A stretch of 38,650 nt of DNA from an uncultured Eubacteriales bacterium. GTDB lineage: Bacteria; Bacillota; Clostridia; TANB77; CAG-508. Position numbers and translations under genes: made by a program. Where the stretch lies: positions 1-38,650 of the forward strand of contig CADAHH010000010.1 of assembly GCA_902787685.1 (NCBI GenBank). Direction: 5' to 3'. Positions 16,713-25,195 of this stretch are shown here, piece by piece (within the stretch, counting starts at the first letter, position 1; every line of letters starts with the position of its first letter). Under the pieces are notes generated by a model. That model did no database searches. It was given only the letters and a program-made list of their open reading frames with translations, and had not been told where the DNA came from.

Positions 16713-17795
16713 ATGATTAAAGAAATAATAGAAAAAAATTTAAAAAGAATAGAAAAAGATTTGGAAGAAATAAAAGGTTTACAAACCATTGATTTCATAG
16801 ACATATTTCCAACTAGTGAAAATCATAAAATAGTGCTAGATGAAGAAATTAGCAAGATTAGCAAAATAGTAAAAAAAACAGAACGAGGCAACGTTTATTT
16901 TTTAAATCAACCAATTGAAACAAAATATGGAAAATTAGAATATGTTAAAATTAGAATTTTTGATGAAACAAGGTTGAATTGGGAAGCTGCAGCAGATTTT
17001 GTGGTAGAAAATAGAGATATTTTAAAGAAAAAAGTTGGAACAGATAAAAGATATTCATACATAAAAAGGCCAGAATGGGATGCGGTAGAATTTAAAACAA
17101 AAGATACACTAATATATTTTTTAAATCCTCTAGCTTCGAAAGTATATGGAAGGAATAAAATAAATATGAATAAAGGAATAATATTTGATTTAGATGGAAC
17201 TTTATGGGAAGTAACGGATGCAACGTATAATAATTTAAATAGAGTTGCTAAAAAATATAATTTAGAAGAAATCAAATTAGAAACTGTAAAAAAATTATTT
17301 GGAAGAAATACTTTGGAATGTGCTAGATTATGTTTTCCTAGTTTAAATGATGAAAAAGCCGTTGAGCTAATTAATGAAGGATCAATTGAATTGAATAATG
17401 AACTAAAAGAAAAAGGAGGAAATTTATATGCTAATTTAGAAGATACGCTTAAAAAATTATCAAATGAATATATGCTGTTTATAGTTAGTAATTCAGGGCA
17501 TACAGAATACGTTGAAGCTTTTCTTAATTCTTCAGGATTAAATAGTTATTTCAAAGATTACATAGCAGCAAGTGCATTAAAAATAACAAAAGCAGAAGGA
17601 ATACAAAAAGTGATTAATGATTATAAATTGGAAAAAGCTGTATATGTTGGGGATATGATCAAAGATTTAGAAGCTGCTAAAATTGCTAATATTCCGTTTA
17701 TTCATGCAAAATATGGATATATGGAAAATCTTGAATGTGAATATAGTATTGAGTCAATGGATCAATTACCAAATATTGTTAAAGAGATTATTTAG
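16713..17795 (+). CDS. Two-domain protein: uncharacterised N-domain plus HAD hydrolase
   Basis: A 360-residue protein. Residues 1-150 form a domain I do not recognise (VYFLNQPIETKYGKLEYVKI, then DKRYSYIKRPEWDAVEF). Residues 151-360 are a HAD phosphatase with KGIIFDLDGTLWEV (motif I), LFIVSNSGHTEY and VYVGDMIKDLEAA. The HAD half is a paralogue of the protein at 1936-2565. An internal ATG at 17166 (NMNKGIIFD) suggests that a stand-alone HAD gene fused to an upstream gene. GAGGTGA precedes the start. Confidence 0.75.
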   Translation: MIKEIIEKNLKRIEKDLEEIKGLQTIDFIDIFPTSENHKIVLDEEISKISKIVKKTERGNVYFLNQPIETKYGKLEYVKIRIFDETRLNWEAAADFVVENRDILKKKVGTDKRYSYIKRPEWDAVEFKTKDTLIYFLNPLASKVYGRNKINMNKGIIFDLDGTLWEVTDATYNNLNRVAKKYNLEEIKLETVKKLFGRNTLECARLCFPSLNDEKAVELINEGSIELNNELKEKGGNLYANLEDTLKKLSNEYMLFIVSNSGHTEYVEAFLNSSGLNSYFKDYIAASALKITKAEGIQKVINDYKLEKAVYVGDMIKDLEAAKIANIPFIHAKYGYMENLECEYSIESMDQLPNIVKEII

Positions 17796-17808
17796 AAAAA
17801 AACAAAAA

Positions 17809-17857
17809 GGGGACCCCTTCCAAAAACAGGATGAAAATGTTTTTGGAAGAGGTCCCC
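17809..17857 (+). terminator. Long hairpin after the HAD fusion gene
   Basis: GGGGACC plus CTTCCAAAAACA pairs with TGTTTTTGGAAG plus GGTCCCC around a 9-base loop, with one mismatch region. It lacks a long T run and could also block read-through from the other direction. Confidence 0.65.
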
Positions 17858-17865
17858 AAAATGTA

Positions 17866-17894
17866 TTGACAAATAATGTAATTATTTATAAAAT
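17866..17894 (+). promoter_or_regulatory. Sigma-A promoter of the DUF2207 gene
   Basis: TTGACA (17866-17871), 17 bases, TAAAAT (17889-17894), then about 70 bases to the start, with a small ACTTG/CAAGT hairpin at 17923-17941. Confidence 0.7.
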
Positions 17895-17966
17895 TAAACA
17901 GAGTTAAAAAATTAGAACTTTATACTTGTTAATGGCACAAGTTTAATTGCTAGAAAGGGGTAGTTT

Positions 17967-19901
17967 ATGAAAATAAAAAAGTATTTATTTGAAGTTATTT
18001 TTTCAGTTTTTGTAATTTTTATTCTTACTTCTCTACACAACAAATCATTTGCAAGTTTATATCTTAATAACTTGGATTTTGATGTAAAAGTTAATTCTGA
18101 TGCAAGCATTGATGTTACTGAAATATGGGATATAAATATAGAAGAAACAAATACATTGTTTAAAACTTTTAAAACTGATAAAACAAAATATAGTTCAATT
18201 TCAAATGTTGCTGTAACAGATATAACTACATCAAATGAAGTTGCTTTTTCTCAAATAAATCAATTAATGTATCATGTTACAAAAAATTGCTATTATGGAA
18301 TGATAAACAAAGATGGAAATTTTGAAATTGCATGGGGAGTTGGTTTAGACAATTCTAAAGCAACTAGAAAATATATGATTCAATATAAAGTAGAAGATGC
18401 AATAGCAAAATATAATGACTATTCAGAACTATACTGGCAATTTGTAGGAAATGATTTTGAAATAGATAGTTCAAAAGTTACAGGAAAAATCAGATTGCCT
18501 CAAAAGGCTTCTAATAAAGATGAAATAAAAGTATGGGGACATACTGAAGATTTAAATGGTGAAATATATGCTACCACAGAAGATATAATAGAATTTGAAA
18601 TTAATAATTATAGATCTGGTAGATTTATAGAAATTAGAAGTCTTTTTCCAACAAATATGATTTATTCATCTAATAGAACTTATAATAAAACTATTCTAGA
18701 TAGTGTTATTGCAGAAGAAACAAAATGGGCAGAAGAAGCAAATGCAAAAAGACTTAAAATGCAAAGAAAACAAAAATATGCTTCAATTGGAGTAAGTGTT
18801 TTGTACTGTTTATTATCTTTAATAAACTTAAAAAATACAAAAAAATCATTTGAAAAGGCTAAAACTATTATTCCATACAAAAAAACGATTAATGTTGAAT
18901 ATTTTAGAGAAATTCCTAGAAGTAATTCAACTCCTGCGCAAGCAGTTATGATTTTAAAAAAATCTTTAAATATGCTGGCACCAAATGAAATTGGGCCAAT
19001 CTTTTCTGCTACACTTTTAGATTTAAATCTAAAAAAATGTATAGAGTTTGAAGTTTCACCAACAGATAAAAAAGATATCAAAATTAAAATTTTAAAAAGA
19101 TATAAAGAAGATTTAGAAACTAGTGAAAAATTAATATTAGATTTTATCATTAATTTAGCTAAAGAACAAGATGAAATAACTGTAAAAGAACTAAGAAAAT
19201 ACATGAAAAAAGAACCTACAAAAATCTCAGAATTAAAAGAAAATATAGAAGAGTCAAGTGCTAATGAAATTAAAAATATGAAGCTTTATGATGAAGAAAG
19301 AGCCAAAGAAAAACTTAAATATGAATTAAAACCAGTTGCTTTTATAATATTTTCGGTAATGTTGGTTATAATGACAAGTATTCCGATGGCAAATAATGCT
19401 ATAATATATAATAAGTCAGCTCTAAAATACATTATATTGGGAGTGGTTTTAGTTGCATTAACAGCAATTATTAATTTAATTGCTGTTGGAAAAGTTGCAA
19501 AGAAATTACAGCCATTTACAGATGAAGGAATTAATGAATCTGAACAATGGAAAGGCTTAAAAAAATTCATGGAAAACTTCTCTATGTTAGATAAAAGAGA
19601 AATTCCAGAATTAGCTTTATGGGAACATTATTTAGTTTATGCAACTGCATTTGGAATTGCAGATAAAGTAATAAAACAATTAAAAATAGTATATAAAGAT
19701 TTATATGATAATATGGATATGAATAATTATGGTTATATGTATTTAATGATGCATACAGATTTTTCATCTAATTTTTCACATGCTATAAGCTCTAGTTATT
19801 CATCTACATTATCATCTGGTTCTGGCTCTGGAGGAGGTTTCTCTGGAGGCGGAGGTGGCGGCCGGAGGAGGCCGGAGGCGGTGGCGGTAGATAGCCACTA
19901 A
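17967..19901 (+). CDS. DUF2207 membrane protein with frameshifted glycine tail
   Basis: A 644-residue membrane protein of the DUF2207 family (predicted YciQ-like). It has a signal-peptide-like helix at about 8-28, an extracytoplasmic domain of about 240 residues, a membrane helix near 272-290, a cytosolic region, two further helices near 455-505 and a Ser/Gly-rich end. The family usually ends in a long Gly run; here, after FSGGGGGG, the frame changes to RRRPEAVAVDSH. Two extra C residues in GGCCGGAGGAGGCCGGAGG explain this: removing both restores a Gly tail ending at a TAG some bases earlier. Function unknown. It has its own promoter. Confidence 0.8.
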   Translation: MKIKKYLFEVIFSVFVIFILTSLHNKSFASLYLNNLDFDVKVNSDASIDVTEIWDINIEETNTLFKTFKTDKTKYSSISNVAVTDITTSNEVAFSQINQLMYHVTKNCYYGMINKDGNFEIAWGVGLDNSKATRKYMIQYKVEDAIAKYNDYSELYWQFVGNDFEIDSSKVTGKIRLPQKASNKDEIKVWGHTEDLNGEIYATTEDIIEFEINNYRSGRFIEIRSLFPTNMIYSSNRTYNKTILDSVIAEETKWAEEANAKRLKMQRKQKYASIGVSVLYCLLSLINLKNTKKSFEKAKTIIPYKKTINVEYFREIPRSNSTPAQAVMILKKSLNMLAPNEIGPIFSATLLDLNLKKCIEFEVSPTDKKDIKIKILKRYKEDLETSEKLILDFIINLAKEQDEITVKELRKYMKKEPTKISELKENIEESSANEIKNMKLYDEERAKEKLKYELKPVAFIIFSVMLVIMTSIPMANNAIIYNKSALKYIILGVVLVALTAIINLIAVGKVAKKLQPFTDEGINESEQWKGLKKFMENFSMLDKREIPELALWEHYLVYATAFGIADKVIKQLKIVYKDLYDNMDMNNYGYMYLMMHTDFSSNFSHAISSSYSSTLSSGSGSGGGFSGGGGGGRRRPEAVAVDSH

Positions 19902-19924
19902 AAATCAGAAATTGAGGAATAGAT

Positions 19925-20836
19925 ATGAATATAAAACTAACAAAAAATATAAATGAAGCAAATTGCATTACACATAGTGGAACTTTTCATGCAGATGAAA
20001 TTTTTGCAACATTAATACTTTCAAAAATACTACCTGAAATTGTTTTAATACGTATTCCAGAATTGGTAGAAAAGCCTAATGAAAGTGCTTTAGTATATGA
20101 TATTGGAGCAGGAAAGTATGATCATCATCAATTAGGAGGAAATGGCCAAAGACCAAATGGTATAAAATATGCAGCATGTGGTTTAATCTGGAAAGAATTT
20201 GGAAAACAATTATTAGAAAAATATAATGTTGAAGATATTGAATATACATTTGATTATATAGATAAAAACTTTATCCAATTTATAGATTCAAATGATAATG
20301 GTCAACTTCCAAAACTACAAACAGATTATAGAAATGTACATATTGCATATATTATATGCATATTTAATTCAAAATGGGATGAAGAAATAGATAATGATAA
20401 TAATTTTATTAGAGCATTAGAATTTGCAAATAGTGTGTTTGACGAATTTTTAGCTGATACAATTTCAAAAATGAAAGCAAAAAAAATTGTAGATAAAGCA
20501 ATAGACGAATCTAAAAATGGAATAGTAATATTAGAAAAATATGTACCATGGAAAGATTTTATAGTTAATTCAGAAAAAGAAAAGGCAAAAGAAATTAATT
20601 TTGTAGTATTTCCTTCAAAAAGAGGTGGATATAACGTATATGCAGTTCCAGTTGAGATTGGAAGTTTTGAAAATAGAAAGCTATTACCAGAAAGCTGGAG
20701 AGGAAAAAGAGATGAAGAATTACAAAATGTAACAGGTGTAAAAGGTGCTAGATTTTGCCATAATGCTGGTTTTATACTAAGCTGTGAAACTATTGAAGAT
20801 GCAATTACATTGGCCAATATGGCAAATTGCAGTTAA
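19925..20836 (+). CDS. MYG1-family (UPF0160) metal-dependent hydrolase
   Basis: A 303-residue member of the MYG1 family, DHH-like phosphoesterases that include a eukaryotic exonuclease. The N-terminus has THSGTFHADEIFA and the metal-binding VYDIGAGKYDHHQLGG, followed by the family stretch IKYAACGLIWKEFG. The C-terminal part contains ESWRGKRDEEL and CHNAGFILSCETIEDA, also typical. GAGGAAT precedes the ATG. It is probably a cytosolic nuclease-like enzyme, but bacterial members are uncharacterised as far as I know. Confidence 0.88.
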   Translation: MNIKLTKNINEANCITHSGTFHADEIFATLILSKILPEIVLIRIPELVEKPNESALVYDIGAGKYDHHQLGGNGQRPNGIKYAACGLIWKEFGKQLLEKYNVEDIEYTFDYIDKNFIQFIDSNDNGQLPKLQTDYRNVHIAYIICIFNSKWDEEIDNDNNFIRALEFANSVFDEFLADTISKMKAKKIVDKAIDESKNGIVILEKYVPWKDFIVNSEKEKAKEINFVVFPSKRGGYNVYAVPVEIGSFENRKLLPESWRGKRDEELQNVTGVKGARFCHNAGFILSCETIEDAITLANMANCS

Positions 20837-20856
20837 AAATTATTTTTTTAAAATTG

Positions 20857-20884
20857 TTGCATTTTAAATTTTATTTGGTATAAT
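20857..20884 (+). promoter_or_regulatory. Promoter of surface-protein operon 1
   Basis: TTGCAT (20857-20862), 16 bases, TATAAT (20879-20884). The operon start lies about 35 bases downstream of the expected transcription start, after GGAGGAAG. Confidence 0.7.
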
Positions 20885-20926
20885 ATAGTCAGCAAATTAT
20901 AGCTAATAATTTTTGGAGGAAGAAAA

Positions 20927-21427
20927 ATGAAGAAAACACTATTAAATATAGTAATAATCCTATATGTGATTGTAGCAATATTTACTACAATATGTTTATT
21001 AACTTATAATGAATATAAAGTATCAGTGTTTGGAGATAAAACATTTGTAATAATAGATAAGGATGATGAAAAATTACCATATAAAAAAGGTGATTTAGTA
21101 ATTGCAAAGAAAAAAGGATATGAAAATGCAAAAGAAGGAGACAATGTGTTTTTCTATGAAAGCAATACTATAAAAATTGCAAAAATTGAAAAGAAAAACG
21201 ATTTTGGAGATGCAGGAATTACTTTTACAATAGAAGGAAATTATCAAGTTGTAGCTGAAGATGTAATAGGTACTTCAAACAATATAAAAGTAATTAGTAA
21301 AGCAGGTACTGTGTTATCAGTATTAGAATCAAAATGGGGATTCTTATTCTTAATAGTATTTCCATCACTATTAGCATTTTTACATCAAATATATGAATTA
21401 ATAATGGAAATATCAAATAAAGATTAA
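20927..21427 (+). CDS. Signal-peptidase-I-like membrane protein lacking catalytic residues
   Basis: A 166-residue protein with a N-terminal membrane helix (about 7-27), a SipW/S26-like core and a C-terminal helix (about 136-158). The core aligns by KKGDLVIAK (54-61), EGDNVFFY and VVAEDVIGT with the active peptidases at 22077 and 34531. The catalytic S-G-S-M-E-P block is replaced by IDKDDEKLPY, and the I-T-H-R-I/V block by TIKIAKI, so both Ser and His are gone. It heads the operon and may be a scaffold, substrate-holding subunit or regulator of the active peptidases; that is inference. Confidence 0.65.
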   Translation: MKKTLLNIVIILYVIVAIFTTICLLTYNEYKVSVFGDKTFVIIDKDDEKLPYKKGDLVIAKKKGYENAKEGDNVFFYESNTIKIAKIEKKNDFGDAGITFTIEGNYQVVAEDVIGTSNNIKVISKAGTVLSVLESKWGFLFLIVFPSLLAFLHQIYELIMEISNKD

Positions 21428-21444
21428 AATTAAAGGAATGAAGG

Positions 21445-22080
21445 ATGAAAAGAACCTATACTTTATTAGGTATAATAATGCTAATATTTACGTTTTATCA
21501 GATTGCAACAAGTTATGCTAAATATATAGCTGAGGCAACAGCTGTAGTTGAAAAACAAGCTGGTGCATGGTCAATAAAAGTAAATAATACTGATATATCT
21601 AATAGTAATTCTGAAACAACTTTTAATGTTGACAATTTAATTTTTCCAGAAAGTGCATTTGTTGCAGAAAACAAATTAGCTCCAGGAGCTAATGGCTATT
21701 TTGAAATTGTAATTGATTCTACAGGAAGTAGTGTAGCTGTAAGATATGATGTTACACTTGTTGTAGACAATTTAAATATAATAGATTCTATAAGATTTAC
21801 AAAAGCATGTATAGTGGTTGATGGTGAAGAAGTTGAAGAAGGTATTATTAAAACAGGAGATAATACATATTCTGGAGTTATTAGCCTAGAAGATGTTACA
21901 AATGAAGTTCAAACAACATTAAGATTTTATATTGGTTGGGAAGAACTTGAAAATGGACAAGGAGATATAGCAGATACAGAACTTGGTTTAATTAAAGATA
22001 TTTCAACAAATATTCCTGTTGATGTAGTAGTTACCCAATATTTAGGTGAACCAATAGTAGCTATACAGGAGAATATATGA
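21445..22080 (+). CDS. TasA/camelysin-like secreted protein
   Basis: A 211-residue exported protein. Residues 1-25 form a signal sequence ending in SYAKYIAEATA, close to the pattern of SipW substrates, then a beta-rich domain: GAWSIKVNNTDIS, NLIFPES, LAPGANGYFEIVIDSTGSSV and TLRFYIGWEE. The proline-glycine AGANG turn and immunoglobulin-like strands resemble camelysin/TasA proteins that form matrix fibres in Bacillus. The frameshifted minus-strand gene at 29235-29823 is a paralogue. The stop overlaps the next start (ATGA), tying it to its likely peptidase. Confidence 0.7.
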   Translation: MKRTYTLLGIIMLIFTFYQIATSYAKYIAEATAVVEKQAGAWSIKVNNTDISNSNSETTFNVDNLIFPESAFVAENKLAPGANGYFEIVIDSTGSSVAVRYDVTLVVDNLNIIDSIRFTKACIVVDGEEVEEGIIKTGDNTYSGVISLEDVTNEVQTTLRFYIGWEELENGQGDIADTELGLIKDISTNIPVDVVVTQYLGEPIVAIQENI

Positions 22081-22658
22081 AAAAATTAAAAATAGTATCA
22101 AAAATTTTTTTTAGTGTGATTACTATAGCACTATTATTAGTAGTGGTTATGGTAGTATATAATTTTTTTCAAATAAGTGTTTTAAATAAAAAATATTCGA
22201 ACCTGTTTGGATATACATTTTTTGAAGTCACTACTGGTAGTATGTCAAATACAATTGAGATAAATGATGTTGTGATAGTTAAAATTACAAAAGATATAAA
22301 AAAAAATGATATTATTACATATTTAAATGATGAAGAAATTATAACTCACAGGGTAGTAGAACAAAATGATGAGCAAATTATCACTAAAGGAGATGCAAAT
22401 AACGATTTAGATAAACCAATTCAAAGAGACATGGTATTAGGAAAAGTTGTAAAAACAATACCAAGATTAGGTATTTGGTTTAAAGTGTTTACAGATATAA
22501 AAGTAATATTATCTATAATAATCACAATAATATTATTTGGATTAACTTTGTCTAGCAAAAGAGAAGGAAAACAAATGGAAAATAACTCTTTTTCTAAATT
22601 TATGAGAAAAAGGAGAGAAAAAAGAAATGAGGAGAGCAAGAAGAAAAAGACAAATTAG
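22077..22658 (+). CDS. SipW-type signal peptidase I
   Basis: A 193-residue membrane peptidase that removes signal peptides at the outer face of the membrane. It has a N-terminal helix (about 8-32), the catalytic serine S55 in TTGSMSNTI, and H91 in ITHRVV, the Ser-His arrangement of the SipW/ER-type branch, then TKGDANNDLDKPI and a C-terminal helix (about 138-157). The tail from 160 is strongly basic. Start overlaps the stop of the TasA-like gene; its own 3' end overlaps the next gene by 32 bases, so all three are translationally coupled. Confidence 0.88.
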   Translation: MKKLKIVSKIFFSVITIALLLVVVMVVYNFFQISVLNKKYSNLFGYTFFEVTTGSMSNTIEINDVVIVKITKDIKKNDIITYLNDEEIITHRVVEQNDEQIITKGDANNDLDKPIQRDMVLGKVVKTIPRLGIWFKVFTDIKVILSIIITIILFGLTLSSKREGKQMENNSFSKFMRKRREKRNEESKKKKTN

Positions 22659-23199
22659 ATTAATGTATTTTAAATGTGTTTTTTATCTAATTATTTTACT
22701 TTTGTCAATTGGTGCTTTAAGAAGTACAATTGCAAGATATAGGTCAAGTGCAAGATCTAACGCTGATGTTAATCTCGCATATTATTTTTTTAAAGATGAA
22801 AGTATTTCTCAAGAGTTAAAGTTAGAAAGCATATTACCTAGAGAAGAGCCATATACATATACTTTTTCTGTGGCAAATAATGATGGAACAGATAGAACAG
22901 AAACAGCTATTGAGTATATTATACAAATAAAAACTACTACAAATTTGCCTTTGAATTTTAAGGTTTATAATCAAGAAGATATGACACATGATTTAGTAAC
23001 TGGAGTTCAAACAGAACAAGATTCTGATGGTACATATTTTAAATATGTAAATGTACAAAAAGAGGAAATGGGATTTGCAGAGGATGAACAAAAGATATAC
23101 ACTCTTCAAGTAGAATTTCCTAAAGAATACAATAGAGCTGAATATGAAGGCATAATTGAATATGTTGAAATTAAAATTAATTCAAGTCAAAAGATTTAA
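22627..23199 (+). CDS. Small exported protein, TasA-like
   Basis: A 190-residue protein with a very basic start (MRRARRKRQIR), a membrane helix (about 14-30) and STIARYRSSARSNADVNLAY, the position expected for signal-peptidase cleavage. The rest is predicted beta-rich, with YTFSVANNDG and a TETAIEYIIQI strand pattern as in camelysin-like proteins. It begins inside the 3' end of the peptidase gene. No Cys and no cell-wall anchor motif. Confidence 0.6.
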   Translation: MRRARRKRQIRLMYFKCVFYLIILLLSIGALRSTIARYRSSARSNADVNLAYYFFKDESISQELKLESILPREEPYTYTFSVANNDGTDRTETAIEYIIQIKTTTNLPLNFKVYNQEDMTHDLVTGVQTEQDSDGTYFKYVNVQKEEMGFAEDEQKIYTLQVEFPKEYNRAEYEGIIEYVEIKINSSQKI

Positions 23200-23204
23200 A
23201 AATA

Positions 23205-24095
23205 ATGAGGAAAAATAGAGTGAGAAGAAGGATAAAAAGAAAAAATAGAAGAAGAACTAAAAGAATAAATCCTATTTTTGTATTGATATTATTTGTTGTT
23301 CTTATTTTTTTTACTCCAAAATTTGTTTCTACTGCTAGATATGTATATAATTTAGTTCATGAGTATTATTTATCTTCAAAAGACTTTTATTTTAGTAGTG
23401 ATAAATTAAGTATTAATCATACAGAATATGAAATAACAAATAACTGGTCAGGTGCGGAAACTTATTTAATAACAGTAAATATGAGTAGTAAAAAAAATGA
23501 TATGGCATTTACAGAATCAGACATTTCATACAATATAACTTATACATGTTCAGAAAATATTTCTTGTAGTTTAAACAAAACTTCAAGTACAATAATAGGA
23601 ACAGGTAATAATGGTGTTAATGAAGATTCATTTACAATTAGTATTAATCCGGCAGGAGGATCAGCTTTAAGTGAAGGAGAGCTAGCATGGGTGGATATAG
23701 TGGCTACTTCAACATCTCCTTATTCACAAACTATTAGTGGTAAACTAATTTTAGAGGTTGGCTCATCAGATATTACTTATGAGATAATAGATACGGCCAA
23801 TCAACCATATTTAACAGTTAATATTACAAATTCACAAAGTGTTGGAACAAATGTTAAACTTAGCTATAATCCTGAAGTAGTATTATTAGATATGACTGGC
23901 AAATTTTATTTAAATTCAACAAACAATACAACACAACAAATAAACGGATTTGATTATCTAAATAGTGTAACTTCATTTGTTGAATCTTTAAGTACAACAA
24001 CAGTAAAATTTTATAAAGTTGATTCAACACAAAATTATTCGTTTAATAGTATGTCCACAGGCACGCCGGTGATTTTGTTATCACAAACACAGTAA
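23205..24095 (+). CDS. Exported beta-rich protein of unknown family
   Basis: A 296-residue protein with an exceptionally basic cytoplasmic start (MRKNRVRRRIKRKNRRRTK), a membrane helix (about 24-41) and an extracellular Ser/Thr/Asn-rich region. STARYVYN after the helix resembles the cleavage region of its neighbours. Two Cys (in YTCSENISC) may form a disulfide. SWSGAE-type strands and TVNMSSKKND suggest an immunoglobulin-like fold, but I do not recognise the family. It starts six bases after the previous stop without a clear binding site, so translation probably depends on coupling. Confidence 0.6.
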   Translation: MRKNRVRRRIKRKNRRRTKRINPIFVLILFVVLIFFTPKFVSTARYVYNLVHEYYLSSKDFYFSSDKLSINHTEYEITNNWSGAETYLITVNMSSKKNDMAFTESDISYNITYTCSENISCSLNKTSSTIIGTGNNGVNEDSFTISINPAGGSALSEGELAWVDIVATSTSPYSQTISGKLILEVGSSDITYEIIDTANQPYLTVNITNSQSVGTNVKLSYNPEVVLLDMTGKFYLNSTNNTTQQINGFDYLNSVTSFVESLSTTTVKFYKVDSTQNYSFNSMSTGTPVILLSQTQ

Positions 24096-24104
24096 AATAG
24101 GGGG

Positions 24105-24139
24105 AAGGTTGAAAAATAATTACAATTCTTTTCCAACCT
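24105..24139 (+). other. Intra-operon hairpin
   Basis: AGGTTG (24106-24111) pairs with CAACCT (24134-24139), with further AT pairs inside. There is no proper T run, so it may be an RNA processing or partial-termination site between the secreted-protein genes and the cytosolic genes. Confidence 0.4.
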
Positions 24140-24171
24140 AATTTGTGCATTAGAAAGGAATGTGATTAAAT

Positions 24172-25179
24172 ATGACTACAAATTTGATGGACCAATATAT
24201 CCAAAATACAAGAAATAATATAAAAGATTTTACAAAGATGTTCTTTGGAGAAGAATATAATGAAGAAATATCAAATGAATATATTGATACATATATTGAA
24301 TCTCGTATATATAATTTTGGAGAAGGGGAAGATAAATTTTTCTACATTAGAATTAATTCTAATTTGTCGATTAAGAAAAATGAATTACAAATGAGATTTC
24401 CTAAGATTGAAGAAAAAGTGCTTGATGATAATTTAAGAATATATCAATTTGTTTTTTATATTGATGGTGTTAGACCAATTGCTGATTTACCTCAATTTTG
24501 CAAATTAGTATGTGATAAAAGAAATACACAATTTGAGTTAAAATCTGTTATAAATTTAGAAGAGAGATTATTAAAATTAATAAAAAGAGTAAATGAAGAA
24601 AAAGAAAGTTTCTTTAAAAAATATGAAACAGAGTATTTTTCATTAAATATTGAAAAATATAAATTAATAGATAATACATATAAAGTTGATTTAAACTATG
24701 AGTTCAAGATACCTTATATATATAGTGAAAAGGTTATAGAAGAAGTGTATAATGAAGGAGTTATTAATGAAGATAAATTGATGATAGAATATACTTTACT
24801 AACTCTTTTATGTATAAAAGATATAAATAAAGGGAATTTCGACACAAAATATATTGTCAATTTTGCAAGTAGTTTATATAAGAAAAAACAAAAATTAAAG
24901 CAAACTTTAAAAATATTAGATAATGCAGTTGCACAAGATAAAGTGTTTTTAAAACTCAATTATCAGGATTTCGAAGAAAATAAGGAATTGATTTATGAAT
25001 TAATGAAAGATGGTTTTAGATTTGCAATTATTATAGATGATACTTTCAATCCATCAATTATGGAATTAAAGAAACTTAGTATTTTTAAGTATTTACTTAT
25101 AGCAGAACAAAGTAAAAATTTTGATGAAATTAAGAGAGTAGAACAATATTTAAATAATATAGTAATATACGAAGTATAA
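24172..25179 (+). CDS. Cytosolic protein with possible degenerate EAL-like C-terminus
   Basis: A 335-residue soluble protein with no membrane segment. I do not recognise the N-terminal 200 residues, which are charged and helical. The last 80 (VFLKLNYQDFEENKELIYEL, GFRFAIIIDDTFNPS, ELKKLSIFKYLLIA) resemble the second half of EAL-type barrels, where L-x-x-x-G-x-x-I-A-I-D-D-F is typical, but the E-A-L start and most metal ligands are not evident. If real it would be a non-catalytic cyclic-di-GMP-type or structural domain. It precedes the ATPase gene by 16 bases. Confidence 0.5.
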   Translation: MTTNLMDQYIQNTRNNIKDFTKMFFGEEYNEEISNEYIDTYIESRIYNFGEGEDKFFYIRINSNLSIKKNELQMRFPKIEEKVLDDNLRIYQFVFYIDGVRPIADLPQFCKLVCDKRNTQFELKSVINLEERLLKLIKRVNEEKESFFKKYETEYFSLNIEKYKLIDNTYKVDLNYEFKIPYIYSEKVIEEVYNEGVINEDKLMIEYTLLTLLCIKDINKGNFDTKYIVNFASSLYKKKQKLKQTLKILDNAVAQDKVFLKLNYQDFEENKELIYELMKDGFRFAIIIDDTFNPSIMELKKLSIFKYLLIAEQSKNFDEIKRVEQYLNNIVIYEV

Positions 25180-25195
25180 GAAAAAGAGGTACAAA

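Noticed and set aside
17683..17907. Out-of-frame + strand ORF at the end of the HAD fusion gene
   Set aside because: Its sequence is read from the HAD coding region and the hairpin that follows; no binding site or family.
18680..19570. Long minus-strand ORFs opposite the DUF2207 gene
   Set aside because: The + strand frame has recognisable domains throughout; the minus frames show no family pattern.
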